In this document: positions 54,398 to 63,339 of the stretch, one piece after another | Layout: every line of letters begins with the position of its first letter | How positions within the stretch are numbered: position 1 is the stretch's first letter | From: Actinopolyspora saharensis | GTDB taxonomy: Bacteria; Actinomycetota; Actinomycetes; Mycobacteriales; Pseudonocardiaceae | Assembly (NCBI RefSeq): GCF_900100925.1 | Contig: NZ_FNKO01000002.1 | Coordinates: forward strand, 558,001-622,000 | DNA: 64,000 nucleotides | Reading direction: 5' to 3' | Notes under the pieces: model-generated | Databases searched by the model: none | The model's input: only the letters and a program-made list of their open reading frames with translations | Told to the model about the DNA's origin: nothing | Made by a program: the position numbers and the translations under genes

Positions 54398-55593
54398 CGG
54401 CTCCACCTCCGCAGCACCTCGGTCAGCGCCGCGGCCCCCGCGGTGCAGTCGTCCCGCTCGGCGTGCTCCTGCGGAGCGTGGCTGATCCCGGTCGGGTTGC
54501 GCACGAACAACATGCCGGTCGGTGCGCGCGCGGACAGCGTCCCGGCGTCGTGCCCGGCCCCGGTGGGCAGCGCGGGAGCTCCCAGCAGCGCGGTGAGCTC
54601 GTCGCGCACCCCGGAGTCGAAGCTCACGCCGTCCGCATAGGACTCCTCGGACAACCGCACCGAGCAACCCTCCTGCGCGGCCAGCTCCTCCGCCCGCCCG
54701 GTCAGCTCGTCGACCAGCGCCCTGGCGTCGGCGTCCCGATGCGCCCGGGCGTCCAGCCACACGTCCACCGACTCGGCGATCACGTTCGTCCCACCGGGAT
54801 TCGGCCGCAACCGCCCCACCGTGGCTCTGGCGTCGTCGAACCGCAGCGCGGCCGAGCGCGCCTCCGGGACCAGTCGGGCCGCGGGCAGCATCGGGTCCGC
54901 GCGGTCGTCCATGGGAGTGGCCCCGGCGTGGTTTCCCTGCCCCGTGAAGCGGAACCGCCACCGCCCGTGGGCCAGGATCGCCGAAGCCACCCCCACGGCG
55001 CTGCCCCGGTCGATCAGACCGCGCCCCTGTTCGACGTGCAGCTCCACGAAACGCCCCACCCGCTCCAGGCTCGTCCGGTCCGGCCCGGCCAGTCGCGGAT
55101 CCTTCCCGGCCGCGCGCATCGCCTCGGCGAGAGTGGTTCCCGACTCGTCGCGCAGCCCCAGCGCCGTCTCCGGGTCGATGGTCCCGCAGGCCAACCGCGA
55201 GCCGAGGCAGGGAACGCCGAACCTGCCGCCCTCCTCCTCGGCGAAGACGACCACGGCGAGCGGTCTGCCCGGGTGGAAGCCCTCGGCCCGCAGCTCGTCC
55301 ACCGCGGACAGGGCGCTGGCCACTCCCAGCGGACCGTCGAACCGCCCTCCTCCGGGCACGGAGTCCAGGTGGCTGCCGGTGACCACGGCGTCGTCGCCCG
55401 GCTCGGACCACCAGGCCCAGAGGTTGCCGTTGCCGTCGGGAAGCACCGTCAACCCGCGCGCGGCGGCCTGAGCGGTGAACCACTCCCTGAGCTCGAGCTC
55501 GGCGTGGTCGAAGACGTGTCGCGAGTAGCCGCCCCCGGTCCGGTCCCTTCCGATCCCGTCGATCTCGGCGAGCAGCTCGTTCGGTGTGGCCAC
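54394..55593 (-). CDS. M20-family amidohydrolase (allantoate amidohydrolase-like), probable formylglutamate deformylase
   Basis: A 399-residue zinc hydrolase of the M20 amidase/hydantoinase group annotated as allantoate amidohydrolase in general. Zinc ligands are expected in GSHLDSVPGGGRFDG near residue 73, VVFAEEEGGRFG near 115, ELHVEQGRGLID near 178 and GAGHDAGTLSA near 345. It lies between hutU and hutF in the hut operon, where HutG would be expected. No HutG-like gene is present, so it may hydrolyse N-formyl-L-glutamate to glutamate and formate. That role is inferred from context. GTG start at 55593 with GGAGG. Confidence 0.85.
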   Translation of the reverse strand: MATPNELLAEIDGIGRDRTGGGYSRHVFDHAELELREWFTAQAAARGLTVLPDGNGNLWAWWSEPGDDAVVTGSHLDSVPGGGRFDGPLGVASALSAVDELRAEGFHPGRPLAVVVFAEEEGGRFGVPCLGSRLACGTIDPETALGLRDESGTTLAEAMRAAGKDPRLAGPDRTSLERVGRFVELHVEQGRGLIDRGSAVGVASAILAHGRWRFRFTGQGNHAGATPMDDRADPMLPAARLVPEARSAALRFDDARATVGRLRPNPGGTNVIAESVDVWLDARAHRDADARALVDELTGRAEELAAQEGCSVRLSEESYADGVSFDSGVRDELTALLGAPALPTGAGHDAGTLSARAPTGMLFVRNPTGISHAPQEHAERDDCTAGAAALTEVLRRWSR

Positions 55594-55709
55594 CTGCTAC
55601 CTCCGTTCGGGAGTAAAGGAGTGCGCGGTTTGGTTCGCTCGGGTGGTGAGAAGCGAGCGGCGCCGGGGCACCGAAAACACCACGCCGCTCGCCGACGCGC
55701 ACGCTCGGC

Positions 55710-57362
55710 TCACTCGGTCGGTATCCGCAGCCCGTGCCGGTGGGCCGTCTCCCCGGCCCGCTCGTACCCCGCGTCGACGTGGCGCAGCACCCCGGTTCCG
55801 GGATCGTTGGTCAGCACCCGGTCGAGCTTGCGCGCGGCCAGCTCGGTTCCGTCGGCCACGGTGACCTGGCCCGCGTGCAGCGAGCGACCGATCCCGACAC
55901 CGCCGCCGTTGTGCACGGAGACCCACGTGGCCCCGGAGGCGGTGTTGACCAGCGCGTTCAGCAGCGGCCAGTCCGCTATCGCGTCCGAGCCGTCGGCCAT
56001 GCTCTCGGTCTCCCGGTACGGCGAGGCCACCGATCCGGTGTCCAGGTGATCCCTGCCGAGCACCACCGGGGCCTTCAGCTCCCCGGAGGCGACCATCTCG
56101 TTGAAGCGCTGCCCGGCCTGCGCGCGCTGACCCTGGCCCAGCCAGCAGATCCGCGCGGGCAGCCCCTGGAAGGAGACCCGCTGCCCGGCCATCCTGATCC
56201 ACCGGGCCAGGTGCTCGTCCGCGCCGAACAGCTCCAGGATCGCCCGGTCGGTGGCCGCGATGTCGGCCGGATCTCCGGACAGCGCCGCCCAGCGGAACGG
56301 TCCTCTGCCAGCGCAGAACTGCGGTCTGAGGTAGGCGGGCACGAAGCCCGGGTAGTCGAACGCCCGCTGGTAGCCCGCCGTCCGCGCCTCCCCGCGCAGC
56401 GAGTTCCCGTAGTCGAACACCTCGGCTCCCGCGTCCAGGAAACCGACCATGGCCTCGACGTGCGCGGCCATGGAGTCCCGCGCCCTGGTGGTGAACCCCT
56501 CGGGGTCGCGCGCGGCCCGCTCCGCCCACTCCGCGGTGGAAATCCCGCGCGGCAGGTAGGACAGCGGGTCGTGGGCCGAGGTCTGGTCGGTGACCACATC
56601 GGCCTCCACCCCGCGCCTCAGCAGCTCCGGCAGCACCTCGGCCGCGTTGCCGATCACCGCGACCGAGTGGGGCCTGCGGTCCCGCTTGGCCCTCTCGGCG
56701 CGGGACACGGCGTCGGAGAGGTCCTCGACGACCTCGTCCAGATAACCGTGCCGCACCCTGCGGTGGGCCCGCTCGGCGTCGCACTCGACTACCAGCGCCA
56801 CCCCCTCGTTCATGGTCACCGCCAGGGGCTGCGCCCCGCCCATGCCGCCCAGGCCCGCGGTGACGGTGAGCGTGCCCGCCAGCGAGCCGCCGAAGCGCTC
56901 GGCCGCCACCGCCCCGAAGGTCTCGTAGGTTCCCTGCAGGATCCCCTGGGTTCCGATGTAGATCCAGGAACCGGCCGTCATCTGGCCGTACATGGTCAGC
57001 CCGAGCTCGTCCAGCCGCCGGAACTCGCTCCAGTCGGACCACTCGCCGACCAGGTTGGCGTTGGCGATGAGCACGCGCGGGGCCCACTCGTGGGTGCTGA
57101 GCACTCCGACCGGTTTGCCGGACTGCACCAGCAGCGTCTCCTCCTCCCCGAGGGTGGTCAGCTCGCGCACGATCGCGTCGTAGCTGGCCCAGTCCCTGGC
57201 GGCCCTGCCGGTTCCGCCGTAAACCACCAGGTCCTCGGGGCGTTCGGCCACCTCGGGGTCGAGGTTGTTGCGCAGCATCCGCAGCGGGGCCTCGGTGCTC
57301 CAGCCGCGGGCGGTGAGCTCGGTGCCGCGCTGGGCGCGCACGGTTCGGGGTCCGGTGATCAC
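55710..57362 (-). CDS. hutU: Urocanate hydratase
   Basis: A 550-residue NAD-dependent urocanase. It hydrates urocanate to imidazolone propionate using tightly bound NAD as electrophile. Family motifs include [12 protein letters not shown] near residue 48, [15 protein letters not shown] and [16 protein letters not shown] near 150-170, [15 protein letters not shown] near 265 and the C-terminal [19 protein letters not shown] near 500. GTG 57362 overlaps the hutH stop (GTGA), so translation is coupled. Second gene of the operon. Confidence 0.97.
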   Translation of the reverse strand: MITGPRTVRAQRGTELTARGWSTEAPLRMLRNNLDPEVAERPEDLVVYGGTGRAARDWASYDAIVRELTTLGEEETLLVQSGKPVGVLSTHEWAPRVLIANANLVGEWSDWSEFRRLDELGLTMYGQMTAGSWIYIGTQGILQGTYETFGAVAAERFGGSLAGTLTVTAGLGGMGGAQPLAVTMNEGVALVVECDAERAHRRVRHGYLDEVVEDLSDAVSRAERAKRDRRPHSVAVIGNAAEVLPELLRRGVEADVVTDQTSAHDPLSYLPRGISTAEWAERAARDPEGFTTRARDSMAAHVEAMVGFLDAGAEVFDYGNSLRGEARTAGYQRAFDYPGFVPAYLRPQFCAGRGPFRWAALSGDPADIAATDRAILELFGADEHLARWIRMAGQRVSFQGLPARICWLGQGQRAQAGQRFNEMVASGELKAPVVLGRDHLDTGSVASPYRETESMADGSDAIADWPLLNALVNTASGATWVSVHNGGGVGIGRSLHAGQVTVADGTELAARKLDRVLTNDPGTGVLRHVDAGYERAGETAHRHGLRIPTE

Positions 57363-58939
57363 TGCTGTCCTCCCTCGACTGCGGGGTCGACGTGCTCGGC
57401 CGCGGCCCGGTGGACCGCTCCAGAGGCGATGAGCTGTTCGGCGGCCGCGATCTCGGGGGCCACGTGCCGATCCGGTCCGGGACCGTCGACCCGGGTGCGC
57501 AGCAGGTCGCGCACGGCCCCGGTGGCGGGGGCGGGCCGCAGCGGCTCGCGCAGGTCCAGGGCCCGCGCCGCGGTGAGCAGCTCGACCGCCAGTACCCTGC
57601 GCAGCCCGGTCACGGCCGAGCGCAGCTTGCGCGCCGCCGACCAGCCCATGGACACGTGGTCCTCCTGCATCGCGCTGGTCGGCACCGAGTCGACCGAGGC
57701 GGGCGCTGCCGAGCGCTTGAGCTCGGTGAGCACTCCCGCCTGGGTGTAGTGCGCGATCATGTATCCGGAGTCCACCCCCGGGTCGTCGGCCAGGAAGGCC
57801 GGGAGCCCGTGGGAGCGGGCCACGTCGAGCATCCGGTCGGTGCGGCGCTCGGCGATGCTCGCGACGTCGGCCAGTGGAACGGCCAGGAAGTCGAGCACGT
57901 GGGCCAGCGGGGCGCCGTGGAAGTTGCCGTTGGACTCCACGCGCCCGTCGTCCAGCACCACCGGGTTGTCGATGGCCGAGGCGAGCTCGCGGTCGGCGAC
58001 GGTGCCCGCGTGGGCGATCGTGTCCCGCGCGGAGCCGTGCACCTGCGGTGAGCAGCGCATCGAGTAGGCGTCCTGCACGCGGGTGCAGTCGGGTCCGCGG
58101 TGGCTGGCCACGATCGGCGAGTTCGCCAGCAGCTCGCGCATGCGGCGCGCCGAGAGCGCCTGCCCCGGGTGGGGGCGCAGCCGCTGGAGGTCGGCGGCGA
58201 AGGCGCGGTCGGTCCCCAGCAGGGCCTCGACGCTCATCGCGGCGGTGACGTCGGCCACGTCGACGAGCTCGGAGAGGTCGCGCAGCGCCAGCACCAGCAT
58301 GCCGAGCATCCCGTCGGTGCCGTTGGTCAGCGCCAGCCCCTCCTTCTCGGCCAGGGTGACCGGCCGGATCCCCGCCGCGGGCAGCGCCTCGGACGCGGGG
58401 CTGCGCCGTCCCACGGTGTCCAGGACCTCGCCCTCCCCGGTGAGGGCCAGCGCCACCGCGGCCAGCGGGGCGAGGTCGCCGGAGCAGCCCAGCGAACCGT
58501 ACTCGTGGACCACGGGGACCAGCCCGGAGTTGAGCAGCGCGGCCAGCGCGTGGGCGGTCTCCGGGCGCACACCGGTGTGGCCGGTGGCGATGGTGTGCAG
58601 CCGCAGCAGCATCAGCGCGCGCACCACCTCGGGTTCCACCGGGTCACCGGTGCCCGCGGCGTGGGAGCGCACGAAGGAGGCCTGCAGCGCGGCGCGGCGC
58701 TCCGGGGGGATGTGGCGCACGGCCAGCGCGCCGAACCCGGTGGACACCCCGTAGGTGGGGTTTTCCGCCGCGGCGAGGGCGTCGATGTGCTTGCGGGTGT
58801 CGCCGATGCCCTGCTCGGCCCGCTCGGTAAGCCGCACCCGGGCGTGACCACGTGCGACCGCGAGCACGTCCTCGAACGTGAGGGGATCCGGTCCGATCTC
58901 GGCGGGCTCGTTGTCCGCGCGTTCGGCGTTGTGCTGCAT
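57359..58939 (-). CDS. hutH: Histidine ammonia-lyase
   Basis: A 526-residue MIO enzyme removing ammonia from L-histidine to give urocanate, the first step of the pathway. The MIO cofactor forms from residues 152-154; here they read Cys-Ser-Gly ([12 protein letters not shown]) instead of the usual Ala-Ser-Gly. Other landmarks are [11 protein letters not shown] near 63 with the catalytic Tyr, [14 protein letters not shown] near 300 and the MQEDHVSMG region near 425. ATG 58939. It heads the operon hutH-hutU-M20-hutF-hutI and diverges from an IclR regulator. Confidence 0.96.
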   Translation of the reverse strand: MQHNAERADNEPAEIGPDPLTFEDVLAVARGHARVRLTERAEQGIGDTRKHIDALAAAENPTYGVSTGFGALAVRHIPPERRAALQASFVRSHAAGTGDPVEPEVVRALMLLRLHTIATGHTGVRPETAHALAALLNSGLVPVVHEYGSLGCSGDLAPLAAVALALTGEGEVLDTVGRRSPASEALPAAGIRPVTLAEKEGLALTNGTDGMLGMLVLALRDLSELVDVADVTAAMSVEALLGTDRAFAADLQRLRPHPGQALSARRMRELLANSPIVASHRGPDCTRVQDAYSMRCSPQVHGSARDTIAHAGTVADRELASAIDNPVVLDDGRVESNGNFHGAPLAHVLDFLAVPLADVASIAERRTDRMLDVARSHGLPAFLADDPGVDSGYMIAHYTQAGVLTELKRSAAPASVDSVPTSAMQEDHVSMGWSAARKLRSAVTGLRRVLAVELLTAARALDLREPLRPAPATGAVRDLLRTRVDGPGPDRHVAPEIAAAEQLIASGAVHRAAAEHVDPAVEGGQQ

Positions 58940-58993
58940 ACGCCCATCCCACCCCGAGCGCGGCGAGTCGGAAAGCCGGGATAGCGTGATTGC

Positions 58994-59009
58994 GTCTGGG
59001 ATTTCAGAC
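58994..59009. promoter_or_regulatory. Inverted repeat between hutH and its IclR regulator
   Basis: GTCTG-GGATTT-CAGAC, a perfect 5-bp dyad, in the 95-bp gap between the divergent hutH and iclR genes. It lies 26 bp before the IclR start and 55 bp before hutH. It is the best candidate operator for hut control. Confidence 0.5.
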
Positions 59010-59034
59010 AGGTGTTCCCGCCTCTGGAGTGGCT

Positions 59035-59871
59035 ATGGGGTCGAGCAGTGACGTGCCCGCGCTGCGGCGCGGGCTGGCGGTGCTGCGGGTGCTGGCGGCC
59101 CGGCCGGGTCCGGTCTCGGCCGCGGTGATCGCGCGCGAGCTGGAGCTGCCGCGCTCGACCACGTACCACCTGCTGTCGGAGCTGGTCGCGGCCGGTTTCG
59201 TGACGCACCTGCCGGAGGAGCGCCGCTACGGGCTGGGCGTGGCCACCTTCGAGATCGGTTCGGCGTACCTGCGGCACGAGCCGCTGGAGCGCCTGGCCGG
59301 GCCGCTGCTGCGGGGGCTGGTGGACCGGGTGGGGCACAACGCGCACCTGGGCGTGCTGCACGGCAGCGAGCTGCTCTACCTGGTCAAGGAGCGCCCAGCG
59401 CAGCCGCAGACCCTGGTGACCGACGTGGGGGTGCGGCTGCCCGCGCAGCTGGCCGCCTCGGGCAGGGCGATGCTGGCGCACCTGCCGCGGGTGCAGGTTC
59501 GTGCGCTGTTCCCGAGGGCGGAGTCCTTCGTGCTGCGCACCGAGCGGGGACCGCGCGATCTTCCCGGGCTGCGCCGGCTGTTGACCCGCGAGCGGCGCAG
59601 GGGCTGGTCGGTGGAGGACGGCGAGATCACCGAGGGCTTCGCCTCGGTGGCCTGCGCGGCCTTCGACCACGGCGGGCGTCCCGCGGCCGCGATCAGCGTG
59701 ACCGTGCGGCACCACTGCGCGGACCTCGGGGCCGGTTCGGGGGACGGCAGGCAGCTCCCGGAGCCGTGCGGGCACACCTGGCCGGAGCTGGCACGGCTGG
59801 TGCGCGCCACCGCCGACGAGCTCACCAACCGCATCGGTGGACGCCCCGGCGAGCCCGCCGATCCCGCCTGA
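59035..59871 (+). CDS. IclR-family regulator of histidine utilisation
   Basis: A 278-residue IclR regulator with N-terminal HTH (ALRRGLAVLRVLAARPGPVSAAVIARELELPRSTTYHLLSEL, residues 8-50) and C-terminal effector domain (GVRLPAQLAASGRAMLAHLP near 140, FASVACAAFDHGGRPAAAISVTV near 200). Divergent from hutH, so urocanate or histidine is the probable ligand. ATG 59035 has TGGAG 5 bases upstream. Confidence 0.9.
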   Translation: MGSSSDVPALRRGLAVLRVLAARPGPVSAAVIARELELPRSTTYHLLSELVAAGFVTHLPEERRYGLGVATFEIGSAYLRHEPLERLAGPLLRGLVDRVGHNAHLGVLHGSELLYLVKERPAQPQTLVTDVGVRLPAQLAASGRAMLAHLPRVQVRALFPRAESFVLRTERGPRDLPGLRRLLTRERRRGWSVEDGEITEGFASVACAAFDHGGRPAAAISVTVRHHCADLGAGSGDGRQLPEPCGHTWPELARLVRATADELTNRIGGRPGEPADPA

Positions 59872-59910
59872 GAGCCCGCGCGGACCGGGACCGCGCTCCG
59901 GCGCGACCTC

Positions 59911-60255
59911 CTACCAGAGCCTCTTCGAGGCGTACGGCGAGTCCGCCGCGGGCCGGGGGCCGTACCGGCGGCGGTGCAGAATCGACAGTGCGAAGAAGCC
60001 ACCCAGGGCCACGAACAGGACCACGCTCAACCAGACGAGATCATTCAGAGCAGGCACCGCCGCGAGAACATTGTTGCTGATCATGACCAGTCCGAACAGG
60101 ACCTGGTTGCGCCCGCCCGCCCGATTCGCCCGCGTCCAGCGGGCCCAGTGACTGACCGAGACCCAGCCCGCCCAGCCGAGCACACCGCCCACCGTGAACG
60201 CCGTCCCGGCGGTCAGCGTGATCCAGAGCATCACGAGGTTCGTCGATTCCACCAC
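59911..60255 (-). CDS. Small membrane protein, unknown function
   Basis: About 114 residues with three hydrophobic helices: LWITLTAGTAFTVGGVLGWAGW, VLFGLVMISNNVLAAVPAL and LVWLSVVLFVALGGFFALSIL. A cytoplasmic basic tail follows. The start is uncertain: GTG 60255 is used, GTG 60252 or ATG 60231 are alternatives. Convergent with the IclR gene. No family recognised. Confidence 0.5.
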   Translation of the reverse strand: MVESTNLVMLWITLTAGTAFTVGGVLGWAGWVSVSHWARWTRANRAGGRNQVLFGLVMISNNVLAAVPALNDLVWLSVVLFVALGGFFALSILHRRRYGPRPAADSPYASKRLW

Positions 60256-60582
60256 TCCGCGATACCAGACGGCCGAGGCTGCTGTAAGCCGCTTCGCGAG
60301 GGATCCACCGTGGACTCGACTCAGCGACTGCGGCAATCCCCCGGGCAGAAGGACGACCGAGAACATCCACCCGCCGTTGCCGGTTTTGCCGGTGAGAGTT
60401 CGGGACTCATCTCGCTCAACCGGCTCCGCGGAGGAACCTCAGGCTGAGTCGCGCCGCGGGTGCCCCTCCTTCGTGCTCCCCACACCGGGACCAACGAGGT
60501 TCGGCCCGGTCGAGTTCCCGAGCAACGCGGTGGCTTCACCCGGGTGTCTTCCGGTTGTGCCCGGGGCTGGAAGACTTGACGC
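60256..60582. other. Intergenic region upstream of the cytidine-deaminase-like gene
   Basis: About 325 bp. No coding frame is convincing, although the membrane gene could start further upstream at 60366. The sequence GGAACCTC-AGG-CTGAG near 60430 recalls the outer arm of the dispersed element at 34.9/44.2/51.6 kb but lacks its core. Promoter of the next gene expected at the right end. Confidence 0.4.
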
Positions 60583-61017
60583 ATGGATTTGGATCAGCAA
60601 CTGGTGGACGCGGCTGTGGAGCAGATGGACCGGCGCGACCGAACCGAGGCCGCGGCGGTGTACCTGGAGGACGGCCGGATTCTCACCAGCCTGGCGCTGG
60701 ACAACCTCAACGCGGCTGCCACCCTGTGCGCCGAGGTCGGGGCGATCTGCCAGGCGCACACGCTGGGGCTGGCGGTCACCGCCTCGGTGTTCGTCAACCG
60801 GTGGAACGAGGACGACAGCTTCTCGGTGCTGGCGCCCTGCGGAATCTGCCAGGAGCGCCTCGCGCTGTGGGGACCGGACGTGCAGGTCGGGGTGCCCGCC
60901 CCGGAAACGGAGTCCGGGTGGAGCGCGCGCACCCTGCGCGAGCTCAACCCGTTCTACTGGGGGCAGTACTTCGCCGAGGAGGGTGACTGGCCCTCCTACG
61001 AAGTGCACTCCTCCTGA
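60583..61017 (+). CDS. cdd: Cytidine/blasticidin-S deaminase-like protein
   Basis: A 144-residue zinc deaminase of the CDA fold. The catalytic site reads TLCAEVGAI (Cys49-Ala-Glu51) and APCGICQERL (Cys86, Cys89), a three-cysteine zinc site as in tetrameric cytidine deaminases and blasticidin-S deaminase. Short substrate-side residues (FVNRWNEDDSF) differ from standard CDA, so cytidine is not certain. A free-standing gene; the first copy of the 109-bp repeat begins 13 bp after its stop. Confidence 0.85.
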   Translation: MDLDQQLVDAAVEQMDRRDRTEAAAVYLEDGRILTSLALDNLNAAATLCAEVGAICQAHTLGLAVTASVFVNRWNEDDSFSVLAPCGICQERLALWGPDVQVGVPAPETESGWSARTLRELNPFYWGQYFAEEGDWPSYEVHSS

Positions 61018-61029
61018 ACGAAATTCCCG

Positions 61030-61138
61030 CCGGGCTCCGGGGCGTGGGGACCGCGCTTCCGCCTCGCGGGTGTGGAAGACTCCCGATTTCGCCTAGAACT
61101 GGGAAAACCACGCCCCGGCGCCCCGGAGCACGGGCGGC
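61030..61138 (+). repeat. 109-bp perfect direct repeat, left copy
   Basis: Identical in all 109 bases to 62344-62452, same orientation. It holds an 11-bp stem CCGGGGCGTGG / CCACGCCCCGG (61037-61047 and 61108-61118), an inner CTTCC...GGAAG hairpin and the core also found at 29380. It lies between the deaminase-like gene and the SAVED-like gene. Confidence 0.95.
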
Positions 61139-61264
61139 ATGAACGGACGGATCCGCCGCACCCCCGAAGAACCACGAGTTGTCACGAAACCGGGACAGCG
61201 AGTAGGACGGTCCTGCTACGGTTCGATCGTCCGGTGGTCCACTGAATCGTGCCGAGGAGCAGAA

Positions 61265-62299
61265 GTGCGGCGGAACGGGTTCTCGCGCAAACCACCGCAG
61301 TGGTGGGTGCGAACCAGCTTCGCTATGTCCACAGTGGTCTTCGGTGTGATCACAGGGCTACTCACCGAGATCCTGAAGCTGTCCGTGGGCGGCGGGCTGT
61401 GGGCACTGACGGCGGTGCTCGCGGCACTGACCGTGCTCAGCCTCCTGCCCTGGGGCAGAATCCTTCCCGGCGGCGACTCCACCGAGTCCTCCCGGCTCGG
61501 GATCATCCTCCACCTGCATTCGAAGGACGAAGCGCCCAGCTCCCAGTACCCGGCCGCGCTGGAACACGCCAAGAGCACCCACCAGGTCGTCGAGCGGATA
61601 GATCGGGTGCTGCCCAGAGCCGGGAACAAGCGCAGTGCGGAAATCCGAAAAGCCTACGAGAACTTCCACGAGCTGGTCACGAAGCACGAGAGCACCTCAA
61701 CCCCAACGGCGCTTTACTCGATCGCGCGACTGCCGGACGCCTACGAATTCGGTCGCCACCTGCGCTACGAACTCGGCTCGCCGACCGTCATGCAGGCCGA
61801 CAGCGGCAAGGACTCCGAGCCGTTCTTTCCCGCCGTGCGGTTGAACAGGCGACTGTCGCAGCCGTTGTCCGCCAACGAACGCACCCGCGTCGAACGGCTG
61901 CTCACCACCGAGGAACGCGTCTTCACCGCTGCGGAGTCCCCCGAGCGCATCGCGCTCATCATCGCGCTGGCCCCCAGCAACATCGCTGCGGAGGCCGCCG
62001 AAGCCGCCCGCACCGGCCGCCACGAGCACTACGCCATCGCCTCCGGGGAGAAGTGCGATGCCGCGCTGATCATATCGGCCGCCCCCGAAGGCATCCCCCG
62101 CCAAGGGGAAATCTTCGAGCTGGTCGTGCGCCACGTCCGACAACAGTGGACCGAATGGCTCGGGGCGCAGGGGCACCCGGCGGAGAGGCTGCTGTTCCTC
62201 GGGACTCCCGCGAGCGTCGGAGTAGCCGTCGGCTACCTCTTCTCCCGTGAGCGGATCCGCCTCGTCCCGTACCAGTCCCCGGCGGTCACGACCCGGTGA
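61265..62299 (+). CDS. Membrane-anchored SAVED-like protein (putative nucleotide-sensing effector)
   Basis: A 344-residue protein. Two transmembrane helices occupy residues 20-64 (FAMSTVVFGVITGLLTEIL and GLWALTAVLAALTVLSLLPW). The cytoplasmic remainder has a pattern like the SAVED domain of CBASS effectors: SIARLPDAYEFGRHLRYELG near 155, RIALIIALAPSNIAAEA near 232 and the C-terminal RLLFLGTPASVGVAVGYLFSRERIRLVPYQ near 310. In TM-SAVED effectors this domain binds cyclic oligonucleotides. No CD-NTase is nearby. I start at GTG 61265, which has GAGGAG 5 bases upstream; an ATG at 61139 would place the repeat at the gene start. Assignment by pattern only. Confidence 0.55.
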   Translation: MRRNGFSRKPPQWWVRTSFAMSTVVFGVITGLLTEILKLSVGGGLWALTAVLAALTVLSLLPWGRILPGGDSTESSRLGIILHLHSKDEAPSSQYPAALEHAKSTHQVVERIDRVLPRAGNKRSAEIRKAYENFHELVTKHESTSTPTALYSIARLPDAYEFGRHLRYELGSPTVMQADSGKDSEPFFPAVRLNRRLSQPLSANERTRVERLLTTEERVFTAAESPERIALIIALAPSNIAAEAAEAARTGRHEHYAIASGEKCDAALIISAAPEGIPRQGEIFELVVRHVRQQWTEWLGAQGHPAERLLFLGTPASVGVAVGYLFSRERIRLVPYQSPAVTTR

Positions 62300-62343
62300 C
62301 AACTCCGCGCCGGGGAATCGAGCGAATCCCGAACCCGTCGCTC

Positions 62344-62452
62344 CCGGGCTCCGGGGCGTGGGGACCGCGCTTCCGCCTCGCGGGTGTGGAAGACTCCCGA
62401 TTTCGCCTAGAACTGGGAAAACCACGCCCCGGCGCCCCGGAGCACGGGCGGC
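62344..62452 (+). repeat. 109-bp perfect direct repeat, right copy
   Basis: Second identical copy, 1,314 bp from the first. It starts 44 bp after the SAVED-like stop and ends 3 bp before the stop of the convergent osmoprotectant gene. A perfect repeat at this distance suggests recent duplication or ongoing gene conversion. Confidence 0.95.
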
Positions 62453-62455
62453 TCG

Positions 62456-63337
62456 TCACAGGTCCAGCTCGCTCACGAACTCCTCGGCCAGGTCCCGCGG
62501 ATTCGCCTTGTCCACCGACATCCGCTTGTTCAGCCGCGTCAGGTCCTCGGTGGTCAACCGCTCGGAGACCTTGTTCAGCGCCGTGCGCTGCTTCTCGTTC
62601 AAATCCCCCCGGTGCACCAGCGGCAGCACGTTCTGCGCCGGGTACATGTTCTTCGGGTCGTCCAGCTTGACCAGGTTCTCGCGGTCGATCGCCGCCGTGG
62701 TGCTGAACAGGTTCGCCACCTGGATCCGCCCCTCGGTCAGCGCCTGCACCCGCACGCTGCCCGACTGGAGGTTCCTGATGTCGGAGAAGGTGCAGCCGTA
62801 CAGCTCGGAGATGCGCTGCTTCCAGCGCGGTTTCCACTCGGCGGGCGCACCGAGAACCAGCTCGCCGCACCGCTGCCCCAGATCGGCCATGGAGCGCAGC
62901 CCGCTGTCCGCGGTCTCGCCGGTCACGGCCAGCACGTCGGAGTTCTCCGCAGCGGAGCGCTCCAGCACCCGCAGGCCCTCCGGCAGCTCGTTCCGCAGCT
63001 CCGAATCGATGCGCTCCGCACCGGTGGCCGTGGCCTGCTCGTCGAAGTGCCGCAGCAGGTTCCCGGTGTACTCGGGGATCACCGATATCTCCCCGTCCCG
63101 GACCGCCTTGACGTAGACCTCGCGCGCGCCGATGCGCCCCCGCGTCTCCACCTCGGTCCCCACTCCGCGCAGCGCCTCGGCGTAGATCTCCATCAACAGC
63201 TGGCTCTCGCTGAAGTTCGCAGAGCCGACCACGACGGGACCGCCGGAGTCGCCACCCAACTCGGTGGGGTCCGAACACCCGGCCAGCATCCCCATGGCCG
63301 TCGCCAGCACCAGCACCGGTGCGAGCAGCCGCTTCAT
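62456..63337 (-). CDS. Osmoprotectant (glycine betaine/choline) ABC transporter substrate-binding lipoprotein
   Basis: A 293-residue lipoprotein of the OpuCC/OsmX/ProX type. Lipobox MLAGC is near residue 20. The binding domain begins VVVGSANFSESQLLMEIYAEAL, typical of quaternary-ammonium binders, and continues with VIPEYTGNLLRHF near 93 and RIQVANLFSTTAAI near 215. ATG 63337 has GGAGG 5 bases upstream. It follows the permease gene by 2 bp, so it belongs to one operon. Binds betaine, choline or carnitine for osmoprotection. Confidence 0.9.
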   Translation of the reverse strand: MKRLLAPVLVLATAMGMLAGCSDPTELGGDSGGPVVVGSANFSESQLLMEIYAEALRGVGTEVETRGRIGAREVYVKAVRDGEISVIPEYTGNLLRHFDEQATATGAERIDSELRNELPEGLRVLERSAAENSDVLAVTGETADSGLRSMADLGQRCGELVLGAPAEWKPRWKQRISELYGCTFSDIRNLQSGSVRVQALTEGRIQVANLFSTTAAIDRENLVKLDDPKNMYPAQNVLPLVHRGDLNEKQRTALNKVSERLTTEDLTRLNKRMSVDKANPRDLAEEFVSELDL

Positions 63338-63339
63338 CG

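Noticed and set aside
61030..62452. Integron gene cassette with attC sites
   Set aside because: The repeats fold into hairpins and flank one gene, but I cannot find the paired RYYYAAC/GTTRRRY core sites of attC and there is no integrase in the window. The cassette idea is kept only as an analogy.
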